From Bdellovibrio svalbardensis (GTDB lineage: Bacteria; Bdellovibrionota; Bdellovibrionia; Bdellovibrionales; Bdellovibrionaceae): 64,000 nt of DNA. Numbering within the stretch: the stretch's first letter is position 1; the number at the start of each line of letters is the position of its first letter. A model generated the notes under the pieces. That model saw nothing but the letters and a program-made list of their open reading frames with translations. It was not told where the DNA came from and made no database searches. Of this stretch, positions 54,044-62,470 are shown in pieces. The DNA lies in the NCBI RefSeq assembly GCF_029531655.1, contig NZ_JANRMI010000001.1, forward strand, positions 1 to 64,000, read 5' to 3'. The position numbers and the translations under genes are program-made.

Positions 54044-54155
54044 CGATCAAAAAGGTTCAGCCGCAAGGCGGAGGGTCTTATCTGCAACGGAGGCGTACTC
54101 TATGTACGCCGAAGAGGAAGATAAGGCCCGACAACGCAGTCGGATGGGCCTTTTT
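54044..54155. repeat. Large structured intergenic element in the suf operon
   Basis: Between sufC and sufD lies a composite palindrome: ccgc/gcgg at 54061-54071; a long stem gggtcttatct / agataaggccc (54073-54129) which encloses ggcgtac / gtacgcc (54092-54110); then a further short inverted repeat ending at a T-run (to 54155). The layout resembles REP-like elements scattered in intergenic regions of related bacteria. It may stabilise the upstream sufBC message or reduce sufDS expression. Confidence 0.7.
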
Positions 54156-54164
54156 CACCGAGCC

Positions 54165-54917
54165 CTAGTTGATCAACCAGTCGTAGCCTTTGTCTTCAAG
54201 CTTCAAAGCCAAAGAGCTATCGCCCGTCTCAACAATCTTGCCGTTCAAAAGAACGTGCACGTAGTCAGGTTTGATATAGTCCAAAAGACGTTGGTAGTGA
54301 GTCACCATAACAATCGCATTGTCTTTGCGACGAAGCTTGTTCACACCGTCGGAAACCACACGAAGAGCATCGATATCAAGACCTGAATCCGTCTCATCAA
54401 GCAATGCCAAACGCGGTGATAGAACCGCCATTTGCAGGATTTCATTCTTCTTCTTTTCACCGCCAGAGAAACCAGTGTTCACTGGGCGATCCAAATATTC
54501 AGGCTTCATGCTGACAAGTTTCAATTTTTGCACGAGGAATTCGCGGAACTCCCCTTCAGGCATCGGCTCTGAACCCTGATGTTGAAGAACAGAGTTAAAA
54601 GCGGTGTGCAAGAATGTGAAGTTCGAAACACCTGGAACTTCAATTGGATATTGGAACGCCAGGAAGATACCTTCTTTGGCTCTTTCATCCGGAGCCAGCT
54701 CCAAAAGGTTTTTCATCATGAAGTTCACTTCATAGTTTACAGTTCCTTCAGTCACTTCGTACGCTGGATGACCAGCCAAAACTTTAGATAAAGTAGACTT
54801 GCCAGAACCGTTAGGTCCCATGATGGCATGAACTTCACCGGCTTTAATAGTCAGGTTAAGGCCTTTAAGGATTTCTTTTTCTTCTACACGTGCATGGAGG
54901 TTTTTAATTTCTAACAT
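54165..54917 (-). CDS. sufC: Fe-S assembly ATPase SufC
   Basis: The 250-residue ABC-type ATPase has Walker A GPNGSGKST, the SufC-type signature FSGGEKKKNEIL and Walker B LALLDETDSGLD. It drives conformational change in SufBCD. ATG at 54917 is chosen because AAAGG lies eight bases upstream (ATG at 54923 is too close). It is 19 nt after sufB. Confidence 0.96.
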   Translation of the reverse strand: MLEIKNLHARVEEKEILKGLNLTIKAGEVHAIMGPNGSGKSTLSKVLAGHPAYEVTEGTVNYEVNFMMKNLLELAPDERAKEGIFLAFQYPIEVPGVSNFTFLHTAFNSVLQHQGSEPMPEGEFREFLVQKLKLVSMKPEYLDRPVNTGFSGGEKKKNEILQMAVLSPRLALLDETDSGLDIDALRVVSDGVNKLRRKDNAIVMVTHYQRLLDYIKPDYVHVLLNGKIVETGDSSLALKLEDKGYDWLIN

Positions 54918-54936
54918 ATTCATTACCTTTGTCGGA

Positions 54937-56394
54937 TTAACCGACTGAATTTTCCAATTTCATTTCGATCAACTTCACGGCTTCCACAGCGAATTCAAGA
55001 GGAAGTTCTTTGAAAACTTCTTTACAGAATCCGTTTACAAGCATCGAAATTGTTTTTTCCATATCCAAGCCACGAGATTGCAAATAGAAGATCTGATCTT
55101 CACTGATACGTGAAGTCGTCGCCTCATGCTCTAGCGTCGCTGTTTTGTTTTTCACTTCAATATATGGGTAAGTACTTGCGCTGCACTTATCACCCACCAG
55201 CATTGAATCACACTGTGAGTAGTTACGCGCATTTTCTGCAGAAGGCATAATCTTCACCTGACCACGATAGCAGTTTGAAGACCTGTCCGTAGAAATACCC
55301 TTAGAGATGATCGTGCTCTTGGTATTCTTACCAATATGAATCATCTTTGTGCCAGTATCCGCTTGCATCAAATCATGAGTCAGTGCCACCGAGTAGAAAG
55401 CACCTTCAGATCCATCCCCCTGCAAGATACAAGATGGATATTTCCAAGTGATCGCAGAACCTGATTCCACTTGAGTCCATGAAATCTTAGAGTTCTTACC
55501 AGCTGCCTTTCCACGTTTCGTCACGAAATTATAGATACCACCACGACCTTCTTTGTCGCCCGTGTACCAGTTTTGCACTGTGGAGTATTTGATTTCCGCG
55601 TTATCCAACGCCACCAATTCTACTACAGCAGCGTGAAGTTGATTTTCGTCACGCTGAGGGGCCGTACAGCCCTCAAGATAGTTCACATAGCCACCGTCAT
55701 CACAGATCAACAATGTTCTTTCGAACTGACCCGTGTCTTTCGCGTTGATACGGAAGTAAGTTGAAAGGTCAATTGGGCAGCGCACTCCTTTAGGGATGTA
55801 ACAGAAAGATCCATCCGTGAAGACTGCCGCATTCAACGCTGCATAGTAGTTATCTGTATAAGGCACCACTGTGCCCAAATATTTTTTCACAAGATCCGGG
55901 TGATTTTTGACCGCTTCCGAGATCGAACAGAAAATCACACCCGCTTCCGCAAGCACCTCATTATGAGTGGTACCGACGGAAACTGAGTCAAACACTACGT
56001 CCACGGCAATGCCGGAGATACGTTTTTGTTCACTCAATGGAATGCCCAGTTTCTCGAAAGTTTTGACCAATTCAGGATCCAAATCTTCAATCGACTTCGG
56101 CTTATCGCCTTCTGATTTCTTTTTCGGAGCCGAATAGTAACGAACTGCTTGGAAATCAATCTTTGGATAGGAAACCAAGGCCCACGTAGGCTCAACCATC
56201 GTCAACCAGTGACGATAAGCTTTCAAGCGGTACTCAAGCATCCACTCAGGTTCATTTTTCTTCGAAGAAATAAGACGAATGATGTCTTCATTCAACCCCA
56301 GTGGAACTTCGTCGGTTTCAATATTTGTCTCGAAGCCATATTTGTATTCATAGCTCTCAAGAACATTTGAGGAGTTGTTATTCTTATTATCCAT
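54937..56394 (-). CDS. sufB: Fe-S assembly scaffold SufB
   Basis: The 485-residue protein is a typical Suf[88 protein letters not shown] (parts). It is the scaffold on which clusters form. ATG at 56394 follows AGGTGG by six bases; it overlaps the rrf2 gene by eight nt. Confidence 0.96.
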   Translation of the reverse strand: MDNKNNNSSNVLESYEYKYGFETNIETDEVPLGLNEDIIRLISSKKNEPEWMLEYRLKAYRHWLTMVEPTWALVSYPKIDFQAVRYYSAPKKKSEGDKPKSIEDLDPELVKTFEKLGIPLSEQKRISGIAVDVVFDSVSVGTTHNEVLAEAGVIFCSISEAVKNHPDLVKKYLGTVVPYTDNYYAALNAAVFTDGSFCYIPKGVRCPIDLSTYFRINAKDTGQFERTLLICDDGGYVNYLEGCTAPQRDENQLHAAVVELVALDNAEIKYSTVQNWYTGDKEGRGGIYNFVTKRGKAAGKNSKISWTQVESGSAITWKYPSCILQGDGSEGAFYSVALTHDLMQADTGTKMIHIGKNTKSTIISKGISTDRSSNCYRGQVKIMPSAENARNYSQCDSMLVGDKCSASTYPYIEVKNKTATLEHEATTSRISEDQIFYLQSRGLDMEKTISMLVNGFCKEVFKELPLEFAVEAVKLIEMKLENSVG

Positions 56395-56842
56395 GGACAA
56401 CCACCTCAGTCTTCTTCATCGGCATTGCTGTGTTCTTTTCTACGAGGAGGTCTTTCAAGCTTACGCTTTTATAGAATTCCGTCAGTTTGTGATTCAAATT
56501 CTTCAAAGGAGAAACAATGTTGCAGGTCGAGTGAATGTCGCAAGGAGCCTCACTGTTCATACATTTCATCAAAGCCGTTGGACCTTCGATAACCTCTACG
56601 AGGTCATGGAGAGAAACTTTTGCGAGGTCCTTAGTAATTTGATACCCACCGTTGGCTCCATACTCGGCGCGAAGAATTGCACCCTTCTGTGCCATCTGCT
56701 GCATGACTCTAGCTGTCGCATCAAAAGGCGTATGAAAAGCATCGGAGACTTCTTTTGCGGAAGTCAGCTCTCCTGGAATTTTCTGGCTCATGTATTTTAA
56801 AGCCATTAACGCATATTCGAGTTTGCGATTGATTTTGTTCAT
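56387..56842 (-). CDS. Rrf2-family Fe-S-sensing regulator (IscR-like)
   Basis: The 151-residue protein has the Rrf2 winged helix ([13 protein letters not shown] ... [29 protein letters not shown]) and three cysteines at 94, 101 and 107, spaced like those that bind the [2Fe-2S] cluster of IscR (x6 and x5 here, x5 and x5 in E. coli IscR). It is the first gene of the suf operon and probably controls it according to cluster status. AGGG precedes the start. I see no clear IscR operator. Confidence 0.92.
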   Translation of the reverse strand: MNKINRKLEYALMALKYMSQKIPGELTSAKEVSDAFHTPFDATARVMQQMAQKGAILRAEYGANGGYQITKDLAKVSLHDLVEVIEGPTALMKCMNSEAPCDIHSTCNIVSPLKNLNHKLTEFYKSVSLKDLLVEKNTAMPMKKTEVVVHG

Positions 56843-56882
56843 GATTTCCCTGCCGAACTTTAGTTTCGACTGTCTTTGACCT

Positions 56883-56910
56883 TGTTTAGGCCCACTCTTT
56901 GGCCGCGCAA
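56883..56910 (-). promoter_or_regulatory. Possible promoter of the suf operon
   Basis: On the minus strand TTGCGC and TAAACA are separated by 16 bp, with the -10 box about 40 bp before the rrf2 start. Moderate match only. Confidence 0.4.
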
Positions 56911-57059
56911 TTACAGCCCTGTTATCTAATAGAAAGCTAATTGAAAAACAAGAAGATATACGCCTTATTTTAGCGTATTTAAGATTCTGACAGTAAACTT
57001 TCAGTTGGTTTTGAAAAAAGGTGCTGTTTTCAAAGTCTTAGGGTGCTATACGGAGGTCT

Positions 57060-57920
57060 ATGAGAATTATTTTAGCCACAGTTATCACCCTAGTTATGAC
57101 AGGTTTTCTTATCCTTACCACCCGTATTTGGGGTTTAGGACAGACTTTCCCTGACTTTCAAAGTCCCCTCTTCGCGGGAGAGACTCCCATTGTTATTGTG
57201 AAGGCGAACACTTTGGCCAAAATTGATGAGGCCTTAAAGCTCAAATCCGATGCGGTGATTTGGGTGGATGTCCGCATTTCCAAAGGAAATATCCCATACA
57301 TCTTAGCCCCTTCTCGTGATGCCGAATTCTTGAATCTGAAAACAGAGCAACAAAAAGCCAACCCAACCGTGCCAATTATGCAGGGCGGGAAATTGTCGGA
57401 TTACTCTTGGGAACAGATCAATGAGTTCTATAAAGACACCCCGGCCCTTAAAGAACTTTACGAAAAATTTCCGACAACTCGCTTTGTTTTGAACGTCGTC
57501 GACAATGTGCCGGACGTGCACACCACAGTCGTAGAAGCCATTAAAGATTTTAAACCTGACAATCGCACATTGATTCAAAGCGATGCTTTGGTAGTGATGT
57601 CCGCCATCAAAGATCTGAAGCCGGTGTTTGTTTATGGGACCAGTGTTCCGGATCTGATGCGTTTGTTGAGCTTTGATTCGCTGTTCATCCTGCCTGCGAC
57701 TCAATATAAGGGCGACGTCTTTATTGCGCCGTTCACTATATTAAAGCGTCCGGCATTTAACGACGACATCATCACAGAAATGCGTCGTCGTCATAAGCGA
57801 ATCTACTTGGGACCGATCGAAAGCCAGTCACAGTTTGATATTGCCGCGAAAGTTAAAGCTGATGGCTATATTACGGAAAATCTTCCGCAACTTCTGCAAA
57901 TGATGCCGGCTAAAAAATAG
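57060..57920 (+). CDS. GDPD-like protein, probably non-catalytic
   Basis: The 286-residue product has an N-terminal membrane anchor (ILATVITLVMTGFLIL) and a TIM-barrel pattern like glycerophosphodiester phosphodiesterase: DAVIWVDVRISKGNIPYIL matches the E-x-D strand, ending GYITENLPQLLQMM as GDPDs end. However the N-terminal HRG motif is absent, the Glu of ExD is replaced (WVD), and the HD pair reads APSRD. An active enzyme is unlikely. GGAGG precedes the start. It converges on the coiled-coil gene with two bases between. Confidence 0.65.
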   Translation: MRIILATVITLVMTGFLILTTRIWGLGQTFPDFQSPLFAGETPIVIVKANTLAKIDEALKLKSDAVIWVDVRISKGNIPYILAPSRDAEFLNLKTEQQKANPTVPIMQGGKLSDYSWEQINEFYKDTPALKELYEKFPTTRFVLNVVDNVPDVHTTVVEAIKDFKPDNRTLIQSDALVVMSAIKDLKPVFVYGTSVPDLMRLLSFDSLFILPATQYKGDVFIAPFTILKRPAFNDDIITEMRRRHKRIYLGPIESQSQFDIAAKVKADGYITENLPQLLQMMPAKK

Positions 57921-57922
57921 CT

Positions 57923-58837
57923 CTACTCTGTTTTTGTAAGCTGTTCTTGTTTTTGACGAATTTCATTCTGAATCGACTGAACTTGAGCAGCTTGAGATCT
58001 GTAATCCCGCTGCGCTTGACTGACCTGAGAGTTTAAAGTGGTCATGCTCATTCGGGATTTATTTTGCTCTTGCTGCAAGCGCCGAATCTCCGCTCTTAAA
58101 GTTCCAATCTCGTCGACGATGTCATCTTGATCCTGCGAATAGGTTCCCACAACCTGCTCGACATCCGCCTGAGTGCTTTGAGTCCGCAATAACGCTTGAG
58201 ATGAAAGCTCTATCCGCTGAGCCCGCATAGCTTGCAAACGCTCTTCTTGAGCTGCTAAAAGCGGGATCAACTCATCAAGATGGGCTTGTCTTTCGGGATA
58301 ATAGTTGTACATAAGATGCCAATACTCAATATCCTCTTTCGTCTTTCGAACCATCTCCTCCTGCTGGCGAATATTTTCATCCAACTGATCTCTTGCCGCA
58401 CTCAAAGCGCTGCTTTGTTCACGCAAAGCATCCGCTGCTCTTCGACTTAAATCACCTTCTGCTTGTTGATAGTCACGCAGATCAGAAGTCAAACTGTCGA
58501 TTCGCTCACTGTGCGCTTGAATCTGTGCACTATAGTTAACCGACTGTTCCTGCGCCTGGCGATTTTTGAGGCTCTGTAAAGTTTGATTTCGCGTCGCAAG
58601 TCGCTGCTGTTCAGCGGCAAGTTTTTTCTTTAGATCTTCAAGATCTTTTTGAATTTTATCTTTTTGATCTGCGCTAACTGTGGTTGTAATCCGTGTGACT
58701 TCACGCGTGACGCGAGTGGGGCTCTGCTCAGCTAACAGTTCTTTGGTTTCTTTGAAGTCTTTCTTTAGACTAAAAAACCAAAAGCCCGTCACTGCCGCAA
58801 AAAAAATGAGAATAATCAGAAGTGATTTTCGCGTCAT
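57923..58837 (-). CDS. Membrane-anchored coiled-coil protein
   Basis: The 304-residue product has one N-terminal membrane helix (LLIILIFFAAVTGFWFF) and then almost continuous heptad-pattern helix, rich in Gln, Glu, Arg and Ala, from about residue 50 to the end. No enzyme domain is present. It is divergent from tolQ with about 124 bp between, and could reach across the periplasm. Function unknown. Confidence 0.82.
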   Translation of the reverse strand: MTRKSLLIILIFFAAVTGFWFFSLKKDFKETKELLAEQSPTRVTREVTRITTTVSADQKDKIQKDLEDLKKKLAAEQQRLATRNQTLQSLKNRQAQEQSVNYSAQIQAHSERIDSLTSDLRDYQQAEGDLSRRAADALREQSSALSAARDQLDENIRQQEEMVRKTKEDIEYWHLMYNYYPERQAHLDELIPLLAAQEERLQAMRAQRIELSSQALLRTQSTQADVEQVVGTYSQDQDDIVDEIGTLRAEIRRLQQEQNKSRMSMTTLNSQVSQAQRDYRSQAAQVQSIQNEIRQKQEQLTKTE

Positions 58838-58961
58838 AAAAATCCCTCATTATTTTTGATTTTCCCCCTCTCGATTATCGAAAGCAATCTGGACTTAAGC
58901 CGTGCCCTAAAGGTTGATTACAGATGCCTTTAGGCATAAGGTGAACCTTGGAGGATTTCCC

Positions 58962-59714
58962 ATGATGTTACCACTATTTGTCAGTCTGCTCGGAAGCACA
59001 GCTCAAGCAGCACCCTCTGTTTCTGTAAACACAAGTTCCGTTGATGCAATTATACAAGCAAGTCCGGTGGTCCAGCTTACCTTAGTCATCCTTATCGTGA
59101 TGTCGGTATTTTGTTGGGCGATTGGTTATAGCAAATATCAAACGTTTAAAAAAATGCGTGAGTCTGATGATTTGTTTTTGAATAAATTCTGGAAAATAAA
59201 TTCATTGGATACTTTGTTTGAAGATATCGATCAATATAAAGAGTCTTCTGTGGCCCGAGTGTTTAAGGCCGCTTACTTGGAAATGAAAAAGATTTCTGAA
59301 TCACCGCTCATGGCAAAAACAGAGGGTGATAAACCGGTTTTGACTGGCATCGACAATCTTGAACGTATTCTCAATAAAGCTTCAGAAAATGAAATGGCCA
59401 AATTGGAATCCCGCCTGACCGTTCTTGCAACCACCGGCAGCACGGGTCCTTTCATCGGTTTGTTCGGAACAGTCTGGGGGATCATGGGATCTTTCCATAA
59501 GATCGGCATGACCGGCTCAGCAAGTCTTGCGGTTGTGGCTCCTGGTATCTCAGAGGCTTTGATCTCAACTGCCATCGGTCTGGCAGCGGCGATTCCGGCG
59601 GTTGTCTTGTACAATAATTTTATTTCTAAGATCCGTAAGCAGGAAATCACGTTGAATAACTTCAACGCAGACTTCTTGAACATTGTTAAAAGAAACTTCT
59701 TCCAAGGGAATTAA
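58962..59714 (+). CDS. tolQ: Tol-Pal system proton channel protein TolQ
   Basis: The product (250 residues) belongs to the MotA/TolQ/ExbB family: a first membrane helix at about 40-60, a large cytoplasmic loop, and two further helices holding LATTGSTGPFIGLFGTVWGIMGSF and ISTAIGLAAAIPAVVLYN. With TolR it uses proton flow to energise TolA. ATG at 58962 has GGAGG seven bases upstream. It begins the tolQ-tolR-tolA-tolB operon. Confidence 0.94.
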   Translation: MMLPLFVSLLGSTAQAAPSVSVNTSSVDAIIQASPVVQLTLVILIVMSVFCWAIGYSKYQTFKKMRESDDLFLNKFWKINSLDTLFEDIDQYKESSVARVFKAAYLEMKKISESPLMAKTEGDKPVLTGIDNLERILNKASENEMAKLESRLTVLATTGSTGPFIGLFGTVWGIMGSFHKIGMTGSASLAVVAPGISEALISTAIGLAAAIPAVVLYNNFISKIRKQEITLNNFNADFLNIVKRNFFQGN

Positions 59715-59716
59715 TC

Positions 59717-60136
59717 ATGGGAATGAGCGGTGGCGGCGGCGGTAAAAGTCGCGCGACATTAAGTGAAATCAACGTGACTCCCCTGGTGGACGTCATGTTG
59801 GTTCTTCTCATCATGTTCATGGTGACGACACCCTTGATGCAACAAGGGATTGAAGTCGATCTTCCGAAGACTTCGGCTTCGGGTGTTGAACTGAATGAAG
59901 AACCTTTTGTTTTGGTTATTGGTGCTGATCAAAAAATGACGATCGCCAAGACAAAGATTTCAATGGCGGATCTTCGCACTAAAGTTAAGGCGATCTTCGA
60001 GAACAAGAAGAACAAACAAGTCTATATCCAAGCTGATCGAAAAGTAGATTATGGCATCGTCGCGGAAGCCATGGCAGAGATTCGTGCAGCAGGGGTGTTT
60101 AACATCGGACTTTTAACAGTACCTAAAGACAAGTGA
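59717..60136 (+). CDS. tolR: Tol-Pal system protein TolR
   Basis: The 139-residue protein has the ExbD/TolR pattern: a Gly-rich start, SEINVTPLVDVMLVLLIMFMV with the proton-carrying Asp25, and a small periplasmic domain ending AAGVFNIGLLTVP. It pairs with TolQ. It begins two nt after tolQ and overlaps tolA by four. Confidence 0.95.
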   Translation: MGMSGGGGGKSRATLSEINVTPLVDVMLVLLIMFMVTTPLMQQGIEVDLPKTSASGVELNEEPFVLVIGADQKMTIAKTKISMADLRTKVKAIFENKKNKQVYIQADRKVDYGIVAEAMAEIRAAGVFNIGLLTVPKDK

Positions 60137-61011
60137 ATCCAGAAATCGAACTCGAAACAGAAAATGATGAGCAATTACCCCGCGGCTTAGGGGTTTCCTT
60201 TGCCGTTCACGCTCTTATTCTTTCATTCTTTGCATTGAAAGCGGCCTTCTTTACGCCGGAGCAAATTGATTTTTCTCAAGCTGTTCGTGTCGATATGGTC
60301 GGACTTCCCGATAAAATAGATAAAGCCCCTCCAGCGGCAAGCAAAGAGGAAGCGAAGCCGGCTATGCCGGAAAAGAATCCGGTTGCAGAAAAGCCTGTGG
60401 AAAAAACCGTGGAGAAAAAACCTGAGCCGGTGAAGCCTGAGCCCGTCAAACCGGCTCCGGCCAAACCCGCGCCCGTGAAACACGAAGTTCCCGCGCCAAA
60501 ATCGACGGCGAAAGCTGACAAAGACGCGATCAATTTGGACAAAACTAAATCGCAACAGCAAAGCGCCATTGAGAAATTGAAAGCCATGGCGGCACTAGAG
60601 AAAATCAAAGAAGACGTGGCTCAACAAAAAGCCAAACCCGCACCCGCTGCTGGAAAAGACAAGATCGGCGGAGCCAAGATTAAAGGCAATGCGATTTCAC
60701 CAGGAACTGCGTTGACCGGACTTGCGAAATTGCAGCACGACACTTATGCCGTAGACCTTGATCATCATATCAAGCAGCATTGGGCATTGCCTGAGTGGTT
60801 GGCGAATCGTGATTTCAAAGCCCAAGCGAAAGTTTATATCGATTCGCGTGGAAATATTTTAGGACGTAAAATTATTAAAACGAGTGGAAACCAAAGCTAC
60901 GACGATGAGGTTCTTGCGACAATTGATCGCGCGGCCCCATTCCCGGCTCCACCGGAAAAATTTGTATCTATCGTGGAAGTTGATGGCATCCTCATTGGCT
61001 TCCCAGAATAA
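60133..61011 (+). CDS. tolA: TolA-like energy transducer (TonB C-terminal domain)
   Basis: The 292-residue protein has an N-terminal membrane helix (about 18-38), a Pro/Lys/Glu/Ala-rich rod at 60-150 ([21 protein letters not shown]) and a C-terminal TonB-type domain ([51 protein letters not shown]). Start is GTG at 60133 in a GTGA overlap with tolR. The order Q-R-A-B supports TolA over TonB. Confidence 0.9.
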   Translation: MNPEIELETENDEQLPRGLGVSFAVHALILSFFALKAAFFTPEQIDFSQAVRVDMVGLPDKIDKAPPAASKEEAKPAMPEKNPVAEKPVEKTVEKKPEPVKPEPVKPAPAKPAPVKHEVPAPKSTAKADKDAINLDKTKSQQQSAIEKLKAMAALEKIKEDVAQQKAKPAPAAGKDKIGGAKIKGNAISPGTALTGLAKLQHDTYAVDLDHHIKQHWALPEWLANRDFKAQAKVYIDSRGNILGRKIIKTSGNQSYDDEVLATIDRAAPFPAPPEKFVSIVEVDGILIGFPE

Positions 61012-61012
61012 G

Positions 61013-61058
61013 CTCCGGTATACCGGAGTGAATAACCCTACTCCGACAAAGTCGGAGT
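61013..61058 (+). promoter_or_regulatory. Two tandem hairpins between tolA and tolB
   Basis: Stem one is ctccgg / ccggag (61013-61028), stem two actccgac / gtcggagt (61040-61058). Both arms carry GGAG on the 3' side, similar to the hairpin before dnaG. The tolB site itself (acggag, 61066-61071) is free of them. They could modulate translation or mRNA decay inside the operon. Confidence 0.55.
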
Positions 61059-61078
61059 GCGTAAAACGGAGATCGTTT

Positions 61079-62470
61079 ATGAGACTGTTATGCATCCTTC
61101 TTGCGCTCATCACTTTTGCACAAGTACCCAGTCAAAAGGCAGCCGCGCAAGAAAATGGCATCTATATCAAATTAGGTGAAGCCCGCACCAAGAAAAGTCT
61201 TTTGGCTTTTCCGGCACTTCAATATTTTGGTTCTCCAACTTCTTCTTCCAAATATCAATCTGTCGGCGCCGAGATGTTTAATACCATCACGAATGACCTG
61301 TCAGTATCGTCCTACTTTCAGTTCATTAACCAAAGTGCCTTTTTGGAAGACACCAGCAAAACAGGCTTGATGCCGGCTCCGGGCCAGGCGAATGGATTTA
61401 AGTTTCAAAGCTGGTCAGCTATCGGGTCCGACTTCTTAATTAAAGCTGGTTTCTCTATTGCCGGTGATGAAGTGACTTTGGAAACTTACACTTACCATGT
61501 GCCGCGTGCAAAATTGATCTTGGGCAAGAAGTACAAAGGCCCTCTCAGCACTGCTCGCCGAATTGCCCATACTTTTTCTAATGACGTTCTGGAAGCATTA
61601 ACTGGCAAGGAAGGCATGTTCCTTTCTCGCGTCGTCGTATCAACAGATCGTGGCGGCGGACAAGCAAAAGAAATTTATGTGATGGACTGGGATAGCGCGA
61701 ATGCTTCACAAGTTACCAGCCATCGCAGTATTTCTATTTCTCCAGCCTGGTCTCCAGACGGTAAGAAAATCGCTTACACCTCTTATGTTAAACGCGTTGG
61801 TGCGAAGTTTAGAAATGCCGACATGCTTTTGTTGGATCTCTCTTCTGGCAAAAGATCACTGATTTCTTACCGTCAAGGGATCAACTCAGGGGCCTCTTTC
61901 TCTCCGGATGGAAAACATATATATCTGACTATTTCCCAAGGCAGCAGCCCTGACATCTACAAGATGACTTATGATGGTTCTTTGGTGGGAAAAATCACGA
62001 ACGGACCTGCGGGCGCGATGAATGTGGAGCCCTCTGTAAGCTGGGATGGATCGAAAGTGGCCTTCTCTTCTGACCGTGCTGGGAAGCCTATGATTTACAC
62101 CATGAACGCTGACGGCAGTGGCGTAAAACGCCTGACATTTGCGGGCGTTTTCAACTCTTCTCCTTCTTGGTCTCCTGATGGCAAGAAGATCGCTTTCGCC
62201 GGTCAAAGTGAAGATCACTTCGACATCTTTGTGATGAACTCTGATGGCACAGGCATGGTTCGTTTGACCTCTGCAAAAAAACCGAATGGCCGCTGGGCCA
62301 GCAATGAAGATCCAAGCTTTTCTCCAGACGGTCGCTTCGTCATGTTCACCAGCAACCGAACTGGAAAAAATCAGATCTACATTGCAACAGTGGATGGCAG
62401 CGAAGAACGTCGCGTGACTAACGACAATAACAATTACTTTAAACCAAAGTGGTCACGAAACGTTGAGTAA
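61079..62470 (+). CDS. tolB: Tol-Pal system periplasmic protein TolB
   Basis: The 463-residue protein has a signal peptide (to KAAAQ), an N-terminal domain, and a six-bladed propeller with repeated units [57 protein letters not shown]. It links TolA and Pal during envelope constriction. ATG at 61079 has CGGAG seven bases upstream. Pal is not downstream; glnE follows instead. Confidence 0.95.
   Translation: MRLLCILLALITFAQVPSQKAAAQENGIYIKLGEARTKKSLLAFPALQYFGSPTSSSKYQSVGAEMFNTITNDLSVSSYFQFINQSAFLEDTSKTGLMPAPGQANGFKFQSWSAIGSDFLIKAGFSIAGDEVTLETYTYHVPRAKLILGKKYKGPLSTARRIAHTFSNDVLEALTGKEGMFLSRVVVSTDRGGGQAKEIYVMDWDSANASQVTSHRSISISPAWSPDGKKIAYTSYVKRVGAKFRNADMLLLDLSSGKRSLISYRQGINSGASFSPDGKHIYLTISQGSSPDIYKMTYDGSLVGKITNGPAGAMNVEPSVSWDGSKVAFSSDRAGKPMIYTMNADGSGVKRLTFAGVFNSSPSWSPDGKKIAFAGQSEDHFDIFVMNSDGTGMVRLTSAKKPNGRWASNEDPSFSPDGRFVMFTSNRTGKNQIYIATVDGSEERRVTNDNNNYFKPKWSRNVE

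Noticed and set aside
60320-60530. Repeat region of EKP/KPEP codons
   Set aside because: It is the normal rod domain of a TolA/TonB protein.
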